Shown piece after piece: positions 21,188 through 31,387 of a stretch of 64,000 bases of DNA. Under the pieces are notes generated by a model, which searched no databases, was not told the DNA's origin, and worked only from the letters and a program-made list of their open reading frames with translations. A program made the translations under genes and the position numbers. Every line of letters begins with the position of its first letter. Position 1 is the stretch's first letter. The DNA comes from Dehalococcoidia bacterium. GTDB lineage: Bacteria > Chloroflexota > Dehalococcoidia > Dehalococcoidales > W498. Where the stretch lies: NCBI GenBank assembly GCA_011191875.1, contig DUFC01000034.1:1-64000 (forward strand). The letters are read 5' to 3'.

Positions 21188-21397
21188 CTATTCACTTCCA
21201 CTGCGCGCAATTAGTGTAGCAATACAGCCCAGAAGTAAAATTACTGCCAGTCCTCCCCAGCCTGCTGCGTTATGAGCAACTGAGGCAGTAGCCAATCCCC
21301 CGGTAATAAATGCTGGGACTACTTCCACCGCAGTAAGGATTCCCATTACTGTGCACAGCCCAGCCAAGATACCAAGAATTAAAGCTAACACTCCCAT
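21188..21397 (-). CDS. Small hydrophobic membrane protein
   Basis: 69-aa ORF with two TM segments; AGGAGG-like RBS upstream. Confidence 0.55.
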   Translation of the reverse strand: MGVLALILGILAGLCTVMGILTAVEVVPAFITGGLATASVAHNAAGWGGLAVILLLGCIATLIARSGSE

Positions 21398-21481
21398 AAT
21401 AGAACCTCCTTGTTTATTAGGTGAGCTACCTTTTGTCTTTATTTTAGCCCATAGTTACTATATAATCAATAGGTTGATAAT

Positions 21482-22144
21482 ATGAAGCTAACAGATAATC
21501 TATACTTATACCCCGAAAAAGGAATATTCGACTGCAACACCTATGTGATTAATGATAACCTCACTGTTGTCATAGACTCCGGCTCAACTCAATTCCTACC
21601 AGCGCTAATAGAAGATTTGGTTAAAGATGGTATTGACCCCAAAGATATTGATATTATCACTAATACCCACCTCCACCCCGACCATTGCTCGGCAAATATA
21701 GCCTTAAAGGAAATCTCTGGAGGCGAAATCCTGTTCCACCCCTTGCACAAAAAGTTCTATGATGCAGCCCTTAAGGATGTACCAAAATTGCTCGGTCTTC
21801 CATCCATTGAATTGAAAGAGGACGGCTACTTGGATAATAACAAATTAAATAGCGGGGAAATGGAATTCGAGCTTATCCACTCCCCGGGACATTCCCCGGA
21901 CAGTATCTGCTTTTATTGCAGGAAAGTGGGAATCCTGATTTGTGGGGATGTCATTTTTAACCAAAATACAGGGAGAGTTGACCTCCCCGGTGGCAATGGT
22001 GAGCAGCTCAAGCACTCCATAGAAGAGCTATCACAGCTAATAATTGAGTATTTGCTTCCCGGTCATATGGATATAATAACTGGTACTGAAAAGGTTAAAA
22101 ACAATTTTGAATTCGTTAAACAGAATATACTCAGATGGCTATAA
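21482..22144 (+). CDS. MBL-fold metallo-hydrolase
   Basis: THLHPDHCSAN, SPGHSPDSICFY and LLPGH motifs. Confidence 0.9.
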   Translation: MKLTDNLYLYPEKGIFDCNTYVINDNLTVVIDSGSTQFLPALIEDLVKDGIDPKDIDIITNTHLHPDHCSANIALKEISGGEILFHPLHKKFYDAALKDVPKLLGLPSIELKEDGYLDNNKLNSGEMEFELIHSPGHSPDSICFYCRKVGILICGDVIFNQNTGRVDLPGGNGEQLKHSIEELSQLIIEYLLPGHMDIITGTEKVKNNFEFVKQNILRWL

Positions 22145-22189
22145 ACAGAAATGGCTACTAATACTTTAATGGAGATGTTTATATAAGTC

Positions 22190-22669
22190 ATGGCTAGCCT
22201 AGAGCAAGAGATAGGAAATTTGCTTCGTCAGAAAGGACTAACTCTGGGAGTAGTCGAATCAGCCACCGGAGGGCTGTTGTCCCATCTGATAACAAATATC
22301 CGTGGCAGCTCAGACTACTATAAAGGTTCAGTTACTGCCTATAGCAATGAGGTCAAGATTAAAGTAATCGGTGTTAATGAGGATACCATTAACCAATATG
22401 GTGCTGTGAGCTATCAGGTGGTTGAGGAGATGGCACGAGGTGGCAGAAAAGCACTAGCCGCAGACATATGCCTAGCTGACACCGGTATTGCCGGTCCCAC
22501 CGGGGCTACCACAGAAAAACCGATAGGGCTATTCTACATTGGCTTAGCCTATCAGGCTGGAACCTATAGTCGGAAACACAACTTCCAGGGAAACCGAGAG
22601 CAAAACAAGCGATACGCTACTAATGCCGCCCTGGGTTGGTTAAAGGAATACCTGACAGGTTTAAAATAG
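22190..22669 (+). CDS. CinA C-terminal domain / nicotinamide-nucleotide amidohydrolase
   Basis: LGVVESATGGLLSHLITNIRGSSDYYKGSVTAYSNEVK...ADTGIAGPTGATTEKPIGLFYIGL. Confidence 0.92.
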   Translation: MASLEQEIGNLLRQKGLTLGVVESATGGLLSHLITNIRGSSDYYKGSVTAYSNEVKIKVIGVNEDTINQYGAVSYQVVEEMARGGRKALAADICLADTGIAGPTGATTEKPIGLFYIGLAYQAGTYSRKHNFQGNREQNKRYATNAALGWLKEYLTGLK

Positions 22670-22806
22670 AGAGGGCAACTATTTTATCTCTTGAGATTGC
22701 AGAGCTTATTCCGAGCGTAAGCAAGGAATCTTTCTCCGAGTTTTCTCCGGCTACGTTTTACAAACGCTGACGCTCCTCACAATTACAAGGGGCTAGTCTA
22801 AAGGGG

Positions 22807-23238
22807 GTGAGGTTGATAAATAAACCCTTACAGGAAAAACATGTCGTTACCTGCTTCCTTGAATATGAAAATGAGATATTGATTTTACGACGTAGTGAGC
22901 AAGTTGGTAGCTATCAAGGAAGGTGGGCCGGAGTTAGCGGCTATATAGAAGCGGAGACAACCGCCGATGAGCAAGCCTTCATAGAGATAGAAGAGGAGAC
23001 CAGCCTATGTCGAAAAGACCTTGAATTAATAAGAAGTGGCAAACCGTTACCGATTGAAGATGAGAAGCTCGGTGTTAAATGGATAGTCCACCCCTATCTT
23101 TTTCATATAAAAGACCGAGACAAAGTCAAGATTGATTGGGAACATAAAGAAACACGGTGGATAAACCCCAGAGATATAGATAACTACCAAACCGTGCCCA
23201 AGCTTAAAGAGACTCTAGCCCAGGTGTATAAATGTTAG
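22807..23238 (+). CDS. NUDIX hydrolase
   Basis: GTG start; Nudix box GYIEAETTADEQAFIEIEEETSL. Confidence 0.85.
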   Translation: MRLINKPLQEKHVVTCFLEYENEILILRRSEQVGSYQGRWAGVSGYIEAETTADEQAFIEIEEETSLCRKDLELIRSGKPLPIEDEKLGVKWIVHPYLFHIKDRDKVKIDWEHKETRWINPRDIDNYQTVPKLKETLAQVYKC

Positions 23239-24221
23239 TTATCACTAACTGATTGCTCTTCCATATAGCTGATAACCCCTTCAGGTGTAAGCAATCCATC
23301 TTCGGTAACTATCCCGGTAATCAGCTCCAGCGGTGTAATATCAAAGCATGGGTTTTTAACTTCTACTTCTGGCGGTAACTTACCCGATTCAACCACCTCA
23401 GATGCCTCTTTCTCCTCCAAATCAACCTCGGTACTCGTTAGCCTGGGGTCAAACTTAAGCGTCTCGCATAATATATAAAACGGTATACCGCTTCTATCCG
23501 CAGCTAAGGCTACCTGATAAGTGCCTATCCCATTAACCGCCTTGCCGTCAGCACATACTCTATCAGCCCCTACCATGACCTTGTTCGCCGTTGATATATA
23601 AAGCCCCATAGCCGCATCATCGATAAAGGTAATCGGTATCTCACAACTACTGAGTTGCTGGACAGTAATCTCGCCACTGCGACCCGGTCCCGACCTGGTA
23701 GTAATAACTCCGATATTCCTGTATTCAGTAAAGGCTTCCTTCAGTGCTGCCACCACTGTTGAACTATAGCTATGAGTTATTATTATGTCGCCGTCATTAA
23801 TTAGCTCAGAGCCATTTTTTGCAATCTGTGCTACAGCCTGTAATGACTCTTTTATTACTTCATCAACCTTATCAATAGTTAGACGTCTAATTGAACTTAA
23901 ATCAATTCCCCTGGCTTTTACCGATACAATGCTAAGTAAACGATTTACGATATTGAATAAGGGTGCCATAGCTGGACGGACTGTTATTAACCTTTCCCCC
24001 ACCGCCTTCTGCTCCTGTAAAAACTGCTCAAGGCTTTCAACCTGGCTCTGCTCAGCAACAACCTTCAATACACCAAGTGCCTGCCTCGCCAACTGGCTGG
24101 CACCATGAGTCTTATCATCCCTGACCTCATCAATCAGGCTAATAATTTCAGGGCTAATGTTCATAGCACTTATTCTATCAACACTTGTTAATGAGGTCAA
24201 AGCTAACAACCTAGATTCCAC
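23235..24221 (-). CDS. eIF-2B alpha/beta/delta-related protein (archaeal ribose-1,5-bisphosphate isomerase-like)
   Basis: DDAAMGLYISTANKVMVGADRVCADGKAVNGIGTYQVALAADRSGIPFYILCETLKFDP. Likely start is an internal ATG near 24164. Confidence 0.85.
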   Translation of the reverse strand: MESRLLALTSLTSVDRISAMNISPEIISLIDEVRDDKTHGASQLARQALGVLKVVAEQSQVESLEQFLQEQKAVGERLITVRPAMAPLFNIVNRLLSIVSVKARGIDLSSIRRLTIDKVDEVIKESLQAVAQIAKNGSELINDGDIIITHSYSSTVVAALKEAFTEYRNIGVITTRSGPGRSGEITVQQLSSCEIPITFIDDAAMGLYISTANKVMVGADRVCADGKAVNGIGTYQVALAADRSGIPFYILCETLKFDPRLTSTEVDLEEKEASEVVESGKLPPEVEVKNPCFDITPLELITGIVTEDGLLTPEGVISYMEEQSVSDN

Positions 24222-24450
24222 CTATATAAATACATGGTATCTAAGAAGTACTCCACCTCTCTTTCTATTTATCTCCTCCTCATTATAGGAATATATATTC
24301 ATTTCATGGAGAAGAGGATTAAATTGGTGTCCCCGAATATCTTGATTTTTAGGGTAAATTAAGGGGGTGAAGTAGATTATAAAAATTGCTATTATCACCT
24401 CTCAATGTTATACTTTGGCGTATATCTCAGAAGCTAGAAGGAAAGGTTAT

Positions 24451-25185
24451 ATGAAAAGGGCTGACGGTCGTTCCTGGGATGAACTGCGACCAATAAGAAT
24501 AATACTGGAATTCCAGAACTTTGCCGAAGGCTCAGCATTGATAGAGCTAGGGAAGACACGAGTACTATGCTCGGCTAGCGTTGAGGATAGGGTGCCAGGT
24601 TTCCTCAAGGGGGAAGGAAGTGGCTGGATTACTGCTGAATACTCTATGCTGCCCCGTGCCACGGTTACTCGCACCCCCCGTGATTCGTCACTGGGTAGGG
24701 TTGCCGGTAGAAGCCATGAAATACAGCGTCTCATTGGACGTTCACTACGAGCGGTCACTAACCTGGATGCATTAGGGGAAAGAACCTTAATCATAGATTG
24801 CGATGTATTACAGGCAGATGGTGGCACTAGGACTGCTGCCATCACCGGCGCCTATGTAGCCCTATATCAAGCCCTCCGAACCCTAGCCTATATGGGGATA
24901 ATATCATCTATACCTTTAAGGAGTGCAATAGCTGCCACCAGCGTTGGCATCGTGCATGGTTACCAGCTATTAGACCTGTGTTACGATGAAGACTGCAATG
25001 CCGATGTTGACTTCAATGTGGTAATGACCAGCCAGGGTAAGTTTGTTGAGGTTCAGGGGACGGCAGAAATCAAGCCCTTCTCCAAGGAGACCATTGATTC
25101 TTTACTCTCCTTAGCAGAAAAGGGCATCACGCAACTGTTTGAAGCTCAGCAAGCCGCCCTGGATGCGTTAAAGACAGGCGTTTAA
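24451..25185 (+). CDS. rph: Ribonuclease PH
   Basis: [16 protein letters not shown]...[40 protein letters not shown]...[20 protein letters not shown]. Track start is 24415; the ATG at 24451 has a better RBS (GAAAGG). Confidence 0.95.
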   Translation: MKRADGRSWDELRPIRIILEFQNFAEGSALIELGKTRVLCSASVEDRVPGFLKGEGSGWITAEYSMLPRATVTRTPRDSSLGRVAGRSHEIQRLIGRSLRAVTNLDALGERTLIIDCDVLQADGGTRTAAITGAYVALYQALRTLAYMGIISSIPLRSAIAATSVGIVHGYQLLDLCYDEDCNADVDFNVVMTSQGKFVEVQGTAEIKPFSKETIDSLLSLAEKGITQLFEAQQAALDALKTGV

Positions 25186-26456
25186 GGTCTTACCTGCCCA
25201 CTGCCGAAGATAATCCACTTATAACTGGTCAATTCCTTTAACCCTAACGGACCCCGGGCATGAAGTTTCTGGGTACTAATGCCTACCTCAGCCCCTAAGC
25301 CGAACTGACCACCATCGGTAAACCTTGTGCTGGCATTGACATAGACACAGGCAGCATCCACTTCATTAAGAAAGCGCATCGCCACCTGATATTCCTCAGT
25401 GATAATAGCCTCAGAGTGCCCTGAGCCACAGTGCTCAATGTGCTCCAGTGCCTCATCCAGAGAATCCACAACCTTAATTGCCGCTACCAGCGACAGGAAC
25501 TCCTTGCCCCAATCCTCATCTACAGACGGCATAAGCTTCAAAGAGGCATTTGACTTAAGGATAGTCATAGCCCGCTTATCGCAGTGCATTTCCACTCCAG
25601 CCTTTGCCCACTCCGCCGCCACCAGGGGCAAGTAGCGCTCTGCAATATCGTCATGTACCAGCAGGGTATCTAAGGCGTTGCAAACAGTTGGTCGTTGCAC
25701 CTTGGCATTAAAAGCTATGGCTACTGCCTTTTCTATATCAGCACTTTTATCCACATAAGTATGACAAACACCAATACCACCGCTGAGCACCGGCATAGTA
25801 GCATTCTCATTAACCATATTTATCAAACCAGCTCCCCCCCGTGGGATAATCAGGTCAATATAATCACGCATTCCGAGTATTTTATCGACTAGCGCCCGGT
25901 CGGCATTCTCAATGAACTGCACTGCTCCATCAGGCACTCCTGCCCTTGTAGCTGCTTCCTGAACCACCTTGGCTAAGGCACTATTGGAGTGAATTGCCTC
26001 TTTACCTCCCCTGAGCATAATGGCATTACCCGACTTCAGGCACAGGGTAGAGATATCTACAGTAACATTGGGTCGGCTCTCATAGATGGCACCGATTACA
26101 CCTAGCGGAACCCGTTTTTTACCTATCTGCAATCCATTAGGCAGGGTGCGCATATCAAATACCTCACCCACTGGGTCAGGTAATTCTGCCACTGCCAGCA
26201 CATCCTGGGCTATAGTATCAAGACGGCTAGATGATAGGAGTAATCGGTCAAGCATGGCAGCATTCATACCTGATGCCTCCGCTTCCTTGTAGTCAATCTG
26301 ATTAGCCTCTAGTATTTCATCTTTCCTGGCTAATAGGTCATCAGCAATATTATGTAAAGCTCTATTCTTGACCTCAGTTGAAAGGTAAGCCATCCGATAG
26401 GAAGCCGCCTTAACCGCCTTACCCTTCGCTTCCAGCCCTTTTAAATCCGATTTCAT
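25182..26456 (-). CDS. proA: Glutamate-5-semialdehyde dehydrogenase
   Basis: [73 protein letters not shown]. Confidence 0.96.
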   Translation of the reverse strand: MKSDLKGLEAKGKAVKAASYRMAYLSTEVKNRALHNIADDLLARKDEILEANQIDYKEAEASGMNAAMLDRLLLSSSRLDTIAQDVLAVAELPDPVGEVFDMRTLPNGLQIGKKRVPLGVIGAIYESRPNVTVDISTLCLKSGNAIMLRGGKEAIHSNSALAKVVQEAATRAGVPDGAVQFIENADRALVDKILGMRDYIDLIIPRGGAGLINMVNENATMPVLSGGIGVCHTYVDKSADIEKAVAIAFNAKVQRPTVCNALDTLLVHDDIAERYLPLVAAEWAKAGVEMHCDKRAMTILKSNASLKLMPSVDEDWGKEFLSLVAAIKVVDSLDEALEHIEHCGSGHSEAIITEEYQVAMRFLNEVDAACVYVNASTRFTDGGQFGLGAEVGISTQKLHARGPLGLKELTSYKWIIFGSGQVRP

Positions 26457-26537
26457 TGTTCACTCCTTTTATATGGTAACTCTATCCCCTTTAAGCATCC
26501 AGAATAATCTTCGATATTCCTGTGTACCAGTTTTACT

Positions 26538-26564
26538 CCTCTTCCCCTTTATAAGGGGAAGAGG
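26538..26564. terminator. Perfect 12-bp hairpin (terminator-like)
   Basis: CCTCTTCCCCTT-TAT-AAGGGGAAGAGG, between the island's last gene and proA. A T-rich tract (TAATATTTTAT) follows on the plus strand only. Confidence 0.6.
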
Positions 26565-26574
26565 TAATATTTTA

Positions 26575-27285
26575 TCAGAGGGACTTCGCCCCTTTAAAAC
26601 TCCCTTGCTCCGGTGCAAGCGAAAAAACTCCACCAGGTAATTCGACTTTTCTCAGCGCATTGGGGTTCCGTTCGTATCCAAACAAGTATTGCCCAGCATT
26701 TTCCTCAAAATACAGAACCCCACTAACATGCCGATACATCTGGAAAAGTCCAGTGCCATTTCGGTAAAGACAAGCACGAAGTTCTTCTATATCCACCACT
26801 ACTTTAAAGTCCAGAAATATGCCTATGATGTAAGGCACACTTAGCTTTTCAATCAAGGCTTGATATTTTTGCATCTTATCCCAAATGCTGTAATAGAGGC
26901 GCTCAATATTATTCTTGTTCTCGTCTTGCCTATATACTGCTATACCTTTAGCCTTAACTTGTTTAGCTATCTCGCCCTCTGTTACCTCATCTATGTGGAA
27001 GTTCAACAACTCAGCGATGCCTACAACCACCGACCTGTTATCCAATATGCACCAATCAGGGGTTTTACTCTCGACCAAATATTCATGCCTTACTTTGAAA
27101 TCGCAAGAGCCAAGATAGGCTCCTAGAATAAGCTCCCTAAAAGTATGCATTATCTGATTGGAATCATGGGGCTGCTCCCGAAACCTCTTTGCAAACCTTT
27201 GTTGGTCTTCTTCGCACAAGTGCTCAAAGCACCGATAGATAGCATAGTTAATTTTCTTGCTCCCAGCTACTTGCCCGTATTTCAT
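26575..27285 (-). CDS. Uncharacterized protein translationally coupled to the methyltransferase (candidate restriction partner)
   Basis: 236 aa, ATGA overlap with the MTase gene; no family recognised. ESKTPDWCILDNRSVVVGIAELLNF and YIIGIFLDFKVVVDIEEL faintly resemble nuclease-fold strands. Confidence 0.7.
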   Translation of the reverse strand: MKYGQVAGSKKINYAIYRCFEHLCEEDQQRFAKRFREQPHDSNQIMHTFRELILGAYLGSCDFKVRHEYLVESKTPDWCILDNRSVVVGIAELLNFHIDEVTEGEIAKQVKAKGIAVYRQDENKNNIERLYYSIWDKMQKYQALIEKLSVPYIIGIFLDFKVVVDIEELRACLYRNGTGLFQMYRHVSGVLYFEENAGQYLFGYERNPNALRKVELPGGVFSLAPEQGSFKGAKSL

Positions 27286-28739
27286 AATTGCCGTAACTGT
27301 TCCCCTTCCTTTTGGGGTATCTTCTGCGCTTTAGGGAAAGGTAAGTTTGCTGGTGGCATCTCAACAGTTTTGCCAGCAAGAAGTTCTTCAATGGTTAATA
27401 TTTGAATTTTTGGATAATCTCGCTCCCAGAGCGGTGAGTTATAATAGCCAGCGCTAACCGCTTCAGTTTGCATCTCTCTGGTGGGTGGCTCAAGAGTAAT
27501 AAAGACGCCCATGGCACTGTGACTGGCAATATCCTTTAACTCCCTGATATCCTTGACATGAACATGACCGCTCTTGACTTGAACTACCGCCCGCTTGGCT
27601 CTGGTGGGACGCTCCTCAGAAAAGGTAATAACCCCATCAATCCCTTTATCATCACCCTTCTTTTTCTCGCCGAGGGGTCGTGCTTCAATGAGGCTCAATG
27701 CCCACCACTGGAACTGATACCTGTCCTGGTGGGCTAAAGCCTTAGCCCCAGCAGAATCCACCGGCTCACCGATAACCTCAAACTCAATTCCGGGGAAGCT
27801 GTCTTTGAGTCGCTTGCTCATAACCCTTATTGCCAGATGAGTTATATCGATACCTATCCATCGCCTATTTAATTTGTGAGCAGCGACAAGTGCAGTACCA
27901 CAACCACAGAAGGAGTCTAGGACAATATCGCTTTCATTGGAGCTTGCTTTAATAATACGCTCCAATAAGGTGAGGGGCTTCTGAGTAGGATAGCCAAGCC
28001 GCTCTTTTGCCGAGGGTGCCACGAAGGGTATTTGGAAAACATCATTTGCTAGAACACCTTCAGCTTGAAGCTCTTTGTCGCTTACTAAAACAGGTTCTTC
28101 TCCTCTTTTGAATCGATGCAATACTCCTTGAGTCTTTCGTTCAACAGAACCTTCAGTGTAAGGAATTAATATCTCATTAAAGGTATAATTATCTTCCTTT
28201 GTGTAGAAGAACACTATGTCATGAAGGCGTTGAAACTTCTTTGATGGTGCTGTCCATCTTCTATAGTGCCACACAATCTCATTCTTAAAATTCCTTGGTC
28301 CAAACACTCGGTCTAGCACTAGCTTTAGATAGTGGCTAGCAGTGGGGTCGCAGTGAAGATAAAGGGAGCCGGTGTCTTTGAGTACCCGGTGTAGTTCAAC
28401 TAGTCTAGGGGTCATCATAACCAGATACGCCATCACATCATTGTTACCCAGAACGCTATGCATGGCATCAATAAGTGTGGCTACCTCTGGCGGCGCAGCT
28501 TGAACAATATCATAGTAAGTTCTCTCAGCAATCTTATCCCAAGTCCAGGTATCAGAGAAAGCCTTTATCTGTGCCTCAGACCGCTCCCCTGTGGCTTCCT
28601 TGAAAATAATGTTATAGTCCTTTTTACTGCTAAATGGTGGATCTAGGTATATCATGTCAATAGAGTTGTCTGGGATATACTTGTGCAAGATTTCTAGATT
28701 ATCTCCAAAGTAAAGAACATTAGTCTTTAATTCATCCAT
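27282..28739 (-). CDS. Site-specific DNA methyltransferase with C-terminal Mrr-like endonuclease domain
   Basis: DMIYLDPPFSSKKDYN (DPPF), SFCGCGTALVAAHKLNRRWIGIDIT (FxGxG-type AdoMet motif); C-terminal KGDDKGIDGVITF...AVVQVKSGHVHVKDIRELK (D-x(n)-QxK PD-(D/E)XK signature). Confidence 0.88.
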   Translation of the reverse strand: MDELKTNVLYFGDNLEILHKYIPDNSIDMIYLDPPFSSKKDYNIIFKEATGERSEAQIKAFSDTWTWDKIAERTYYDIVQAAPPEVATLIDAMHSVLGNNDVMAYLVMMTPRLVELHRVLKDTGSLYLHCDPTASHYLKLVLDRVFGPRNFKNEIVWHYRRWTAPSKKFQRLHDIVFFYTKEDNYTFNEILIPYTEGSVERKTQGVLHRFKRGEEPVLVSDKELQAEGVLANDVFQIPFVAPSAKERLGYPTQKPLTLLERIIKASSNESDIVLDSFCGCGTALVAAHKLNRRWIGIDITHLAIRVMSKRLKDSFPGIEFEVIGEPVDSAGAKALAHQDRYQFQWWALSLIEARPLGEKKKGDDKGIDGVITFSEERPTRAKRAVVQVKSGHVHVKDIRELKDIASHSAMGVFITLEPPTREMQTEAVSAGYYNSPLWERDYPKIQILTIEELLAGKTVEMPPANLPFPKAQKIPQKEGEQLRQL

Positions 28740-28817
28740 AACCCACCTCTTAATATTTCCATCGAGTTGTTGACAAATTATATATTATATACTATAATTT
28801 TATTTACAGTAAGAAAG

Positions 28818-28891
28818 GCTCCTGGAATTCGGTTGGTCATCTGATAAAGATGGCAGCGTCTGTAGAGGCGTGGGATCCTACCGCCGGGAGC
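28818..28891. other. 74-nt nested inverted-repeat element (possible structured RNA)
   Basis: Closing stem GCTCCTGG/CCGGGAGC (8 bp, one G-U) enclosing CATCT-GATAA-AGATG and CGTCT-GTAG-AGGCG hairpins and GTGG-GATC-CTAC. Confidence 0.4.
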
Positions 28892-28896
28892 TATTT

Positions 28897-29637
28897 TTAT
28901 ATACTATTTAGCCATTTATATGTTCCTGATAGTAATTGCGGAATCAGTTTGCTTTTGTGTGGCATAAACTTTATGCCATAGCCGAATACTTTACCGTCTC
29001 GCCTATACATTTTGTCTTTAATTATTAGTAAATATGAGTCTTCAATTACACCATATTTATGCTCTACAGCATTGTAAACTGCACCACAAACACAATCCGC
29101 AAGTTGTACTAAGTTAGATTGCGTCTTGGCTTTGGGTTTTACCCCCAAGATGCAATCTTTTCTAATTTCGCAGTCTGGCTGGCTCTGGATGTAGTTTAGA
29201 TAGGCATTTAACTCCTCATATTTAATTCCACCCTTATTTTCCGCATATATCCTCACTTTGTAGTCTTTATCATCACAGTACCAAGTAATGCGTTCCACCA
29301 ACCGCCTGAATGTGTAAAAATATAACCTTTTACCCTCTAATTTTGGGCTGGTATTAACAATGTCTGGGTGATGTGTATCGACTAACACTGAGCAGATAGA
29401 AAAGTCATTATTGTCTAATTCCTCGACTACAGCCTTTTTCCTTGGATGACTGAGCTCTGACCAATGGAGAACTTTATCGGCACCCAAGTTAATTCGCTGT
29501 TTTATTCGGTGATAAGCATACCCTAACGCAGTAGCCTCTTCCTGGCTAGCAATCAGCGCCGTAACAACAAACCACTTTGTTCCCTTTCCTCCTATACCTT
29601 CGTCCCCGGATTCATCTATATAAGCATACATTTCCAT
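28897..29637 (-). CDS. DUF3800-domain protein
   Basis: MEMYAYIDESGDEGIGGKGTKWFVVTALI... (YIDESG start), later VQLADCVCGAVYNAVEHKYG. Confidence 0.85.
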   Translation of the reverse strand: MEMYAYIDESGDEGIGGKGTKWFVVTALIASQEEATALGYAYHRIKQRINLGADKVLHWSELSHPRKKAVVEELDNNDFSICSVLVDTHHPDIVNTSPKLEGKRLYFYTFRRLVERITWYCDDKDYKVRIYAENKGGIKYEELNAYLNYIQSQPDCEIRKDCILGVKPKAKTQSNLVQLADCVCGAVYNAVEHKYGVIEDSYLLIIKDKMYRRDGKVFGYGIKFMPHKSKLIPQLLSGTYKWLNSI

Positions 29638-29678
29638 TGATTAGTATCCTTAAAGCACCACTAAATTATTCCGGTTTA

Positions 29679-29951
29679 CTATTCAAAAGATTCATGCATT
29701 TTAAAATAATAGTGATAAAGCGGAGGGATTCCGCTCACAGCTTGGTTAATCTTCTTTCTAAGAGAGCATCTACTTCTGAATCCATCCTGTAATTCAATGA
29801 TATATCCATCGCCATCACTTAGACGCCTATATTCCGTAGTTTTAAGCTCCCCCTGCCAGCTTGATTCTGATTCATGGTACAACTTGTAATCAACATTGAC
29901 TATAAATTCCTCGCCCCTAGAACCGTATAGCTTGCCTTTATTTAACTTCAT
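29679..29951 (-). CDS. Hypothetical 90-aa protein (island gene)
   Basis: Complete ORF in the proB-proA interval, same strand as its neighbours; no recognisable family. Confidence 0.5.
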   Translation of the reverse strand: MKLNKGKLYGSRGEEFIVNVDYKLYHESESSWQGELKTTEYRRLSDGDGYIIELQDGFRSRCSLRKKINQAVSGIPPLYHYYFKMHESFE

Positions 29952-29961
29952 AACTTCCTTT

Positions 29962-31104
29962 CTATAATATCACCAAGTTATTCCGGTGCACTATCTCGGA
30001 GCCGTAGTCGTAGCCAAGGAGCATTGTAATTTTTCGGGAGTGTGTTCCCTTAATAACAGAAATATCACCAGAGCTGTAGTTGGTTATACCACAGCCAAGT
30101 CGAGACCCTTCTTTATCATAGATATTCACTATGTCACCGCGCTGAAACTCCCCTTCAACCTGCTTAATACCAGCCGCTAGCAGACTCCGGTTCTGCTTCT
30201 TTAGCGCCACGGCTGCCCCCGAGTCCACTACCAGCTTACCTTTGATAGAAAGACCACTGAGCATCCAGCGTTTACGGCTTTCCAGCTTGCTGGTAGCTGG
30301 TAGGAAACGAGTGCCTATAGTCTCACCGCCGGCTAGCCGTAAAATAATATCCGACTCCTTGCCATCAGCGATAACTACTGTTACTCCAGAAGAAGTAGCC
30401 ACTTTAGCTGCCTCTATCTTGGTAATCATACCTCCAGTGCCAAAGCTGCTGGGCGTCTCAGCCGCCACACGCTCAATCTCTGAATCTATCCTTTCCACCT
30501 GTGAAATAAGGTAGGCATCATGATTGCGGTAAGGGTCGGCGGTATAAAGTCCAGCAGTATCAGTAAGCAGTAGCAGCAGGTCGGCATCAACCAAATTGGC
30601 TACCATAGCTGAAAGATTATCATTATCACCAAATTTAGCCTCTTGAATCTCATCCACGGCCACCACATCATTCTCATTGACAATGCACAACACCCGAAGC
30701 TCCAGTAAAGCCAGCAGGGTATTTCTGGCATTCAGATAACCAGCACGGTCAGATAGGTCAGCTTTGGTAAGCAGGGCTTGAGCCACAGTAATATCATATT
30801 GACTAAATAGCTGCTCATAAGCCTGCATCAGGTGATTCTGTCCCACTGAAGCCAGCACCTGCTTAAAAGGGATACCTCTAAACTCCCTGGTCAACCCTAG
30901 CTTATGTCTGCCCGAGGCTATTGCTCCAGAGGAAACTACAAGCATCTCCAGACCCTGCTGGTGAAGTTGAGCCACCTGGGCGACTAATCTTGACATTATG
31001 CCCTCATCCAAGCGGTCGCTACCGCCAGTGAGCAGAGAAGTGCCAAACTTAGCCACTATTCGGTGATAGTACAGAGACGAGTTAGACTTTCTATCTTTAG
31101 CCAT
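29962..31104 (-). CDS. proB: Glutamate 5-kinase with C-terminal PUA domain
   Basis: [75 protein letters not shown]. Confidence 0.95.
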   Translation of the reverse strand: MAKDRKSNSSLYYHRIVAKFGTSLLTGGSDRLDEGIMSRLVAQVAQLHQQGLEMLVVSSGAIASGRHKLGLTREFRGIPFKQVLASVGQNHLMQAYEQLFSQYDITVAQALLTKADLSDRAGYLNARNTLLALLELRVLCIVNENDVVAVDEIQEAKFGDNDNLSAMVANLVDADLLLLLTDTAGLYTADPYRNHDAYLISQVERIDSEIERVAAETPSSFGTGGMITKIEAAKVATSSGVTVVIADGKESDIILRLAGGETIGTRFLPATSKLESRKRWMLSGLSIKGKLVVDSGAAVALKKQNRSLLAAGIKQVEGEFQRGDIVNIYDKEGSRLGCGITNYSSGDISVIKGTHSRKITMLLGYDYGSEIVHRNNLVIL

Positions 31105-31180
31105 CTAAAGTAAACCTTAATAAATTGGCTTCATTATAGCAAGCAGGGTAAGGTTGAACAAGGAGATTTAATTTCTTATA

Positions 31181-31387
31181 ATGCTACAGTATTCGCTGAT
31201 TAACAAATTAAAGCAACCTCCCGCCCTAAGAGTCTTGCCTATTACAACAGCCATAACCTTCCTCGGCTTTTTGGATACCCACCTGCATATTCCAATCATA
31301 GCTTTTTATGCCCATGAGCTTGGCGCCAGTGTAAGCATTATAATTTTAACTTTAGTGATAGCTTTAACAGCTTTTAGGCGTATCTGA
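31181..31387 (+). pseudogene. Truncated MFS-transporter-like N-terminus
   Basis: 68 aa (TAITFLGFLDTHLHIPIIAFYAHELGASVS...) resembling TM1-2 of an MFS permease, then a stop 86 nt before mfd. No remaining permease body. Confidence 0.5.

Noticed and set aside
28818-28891. Element considered as a tRNA or tRNA-Sec (74 nt, 8-bp closing stem)
   Set aside because: No TTCRANY T-loop, no D-loop consensus, no convincing 7-nt anticodon loop, no CCA, and too short for tRNA-Sec. Kept only as an unclassified structured element.
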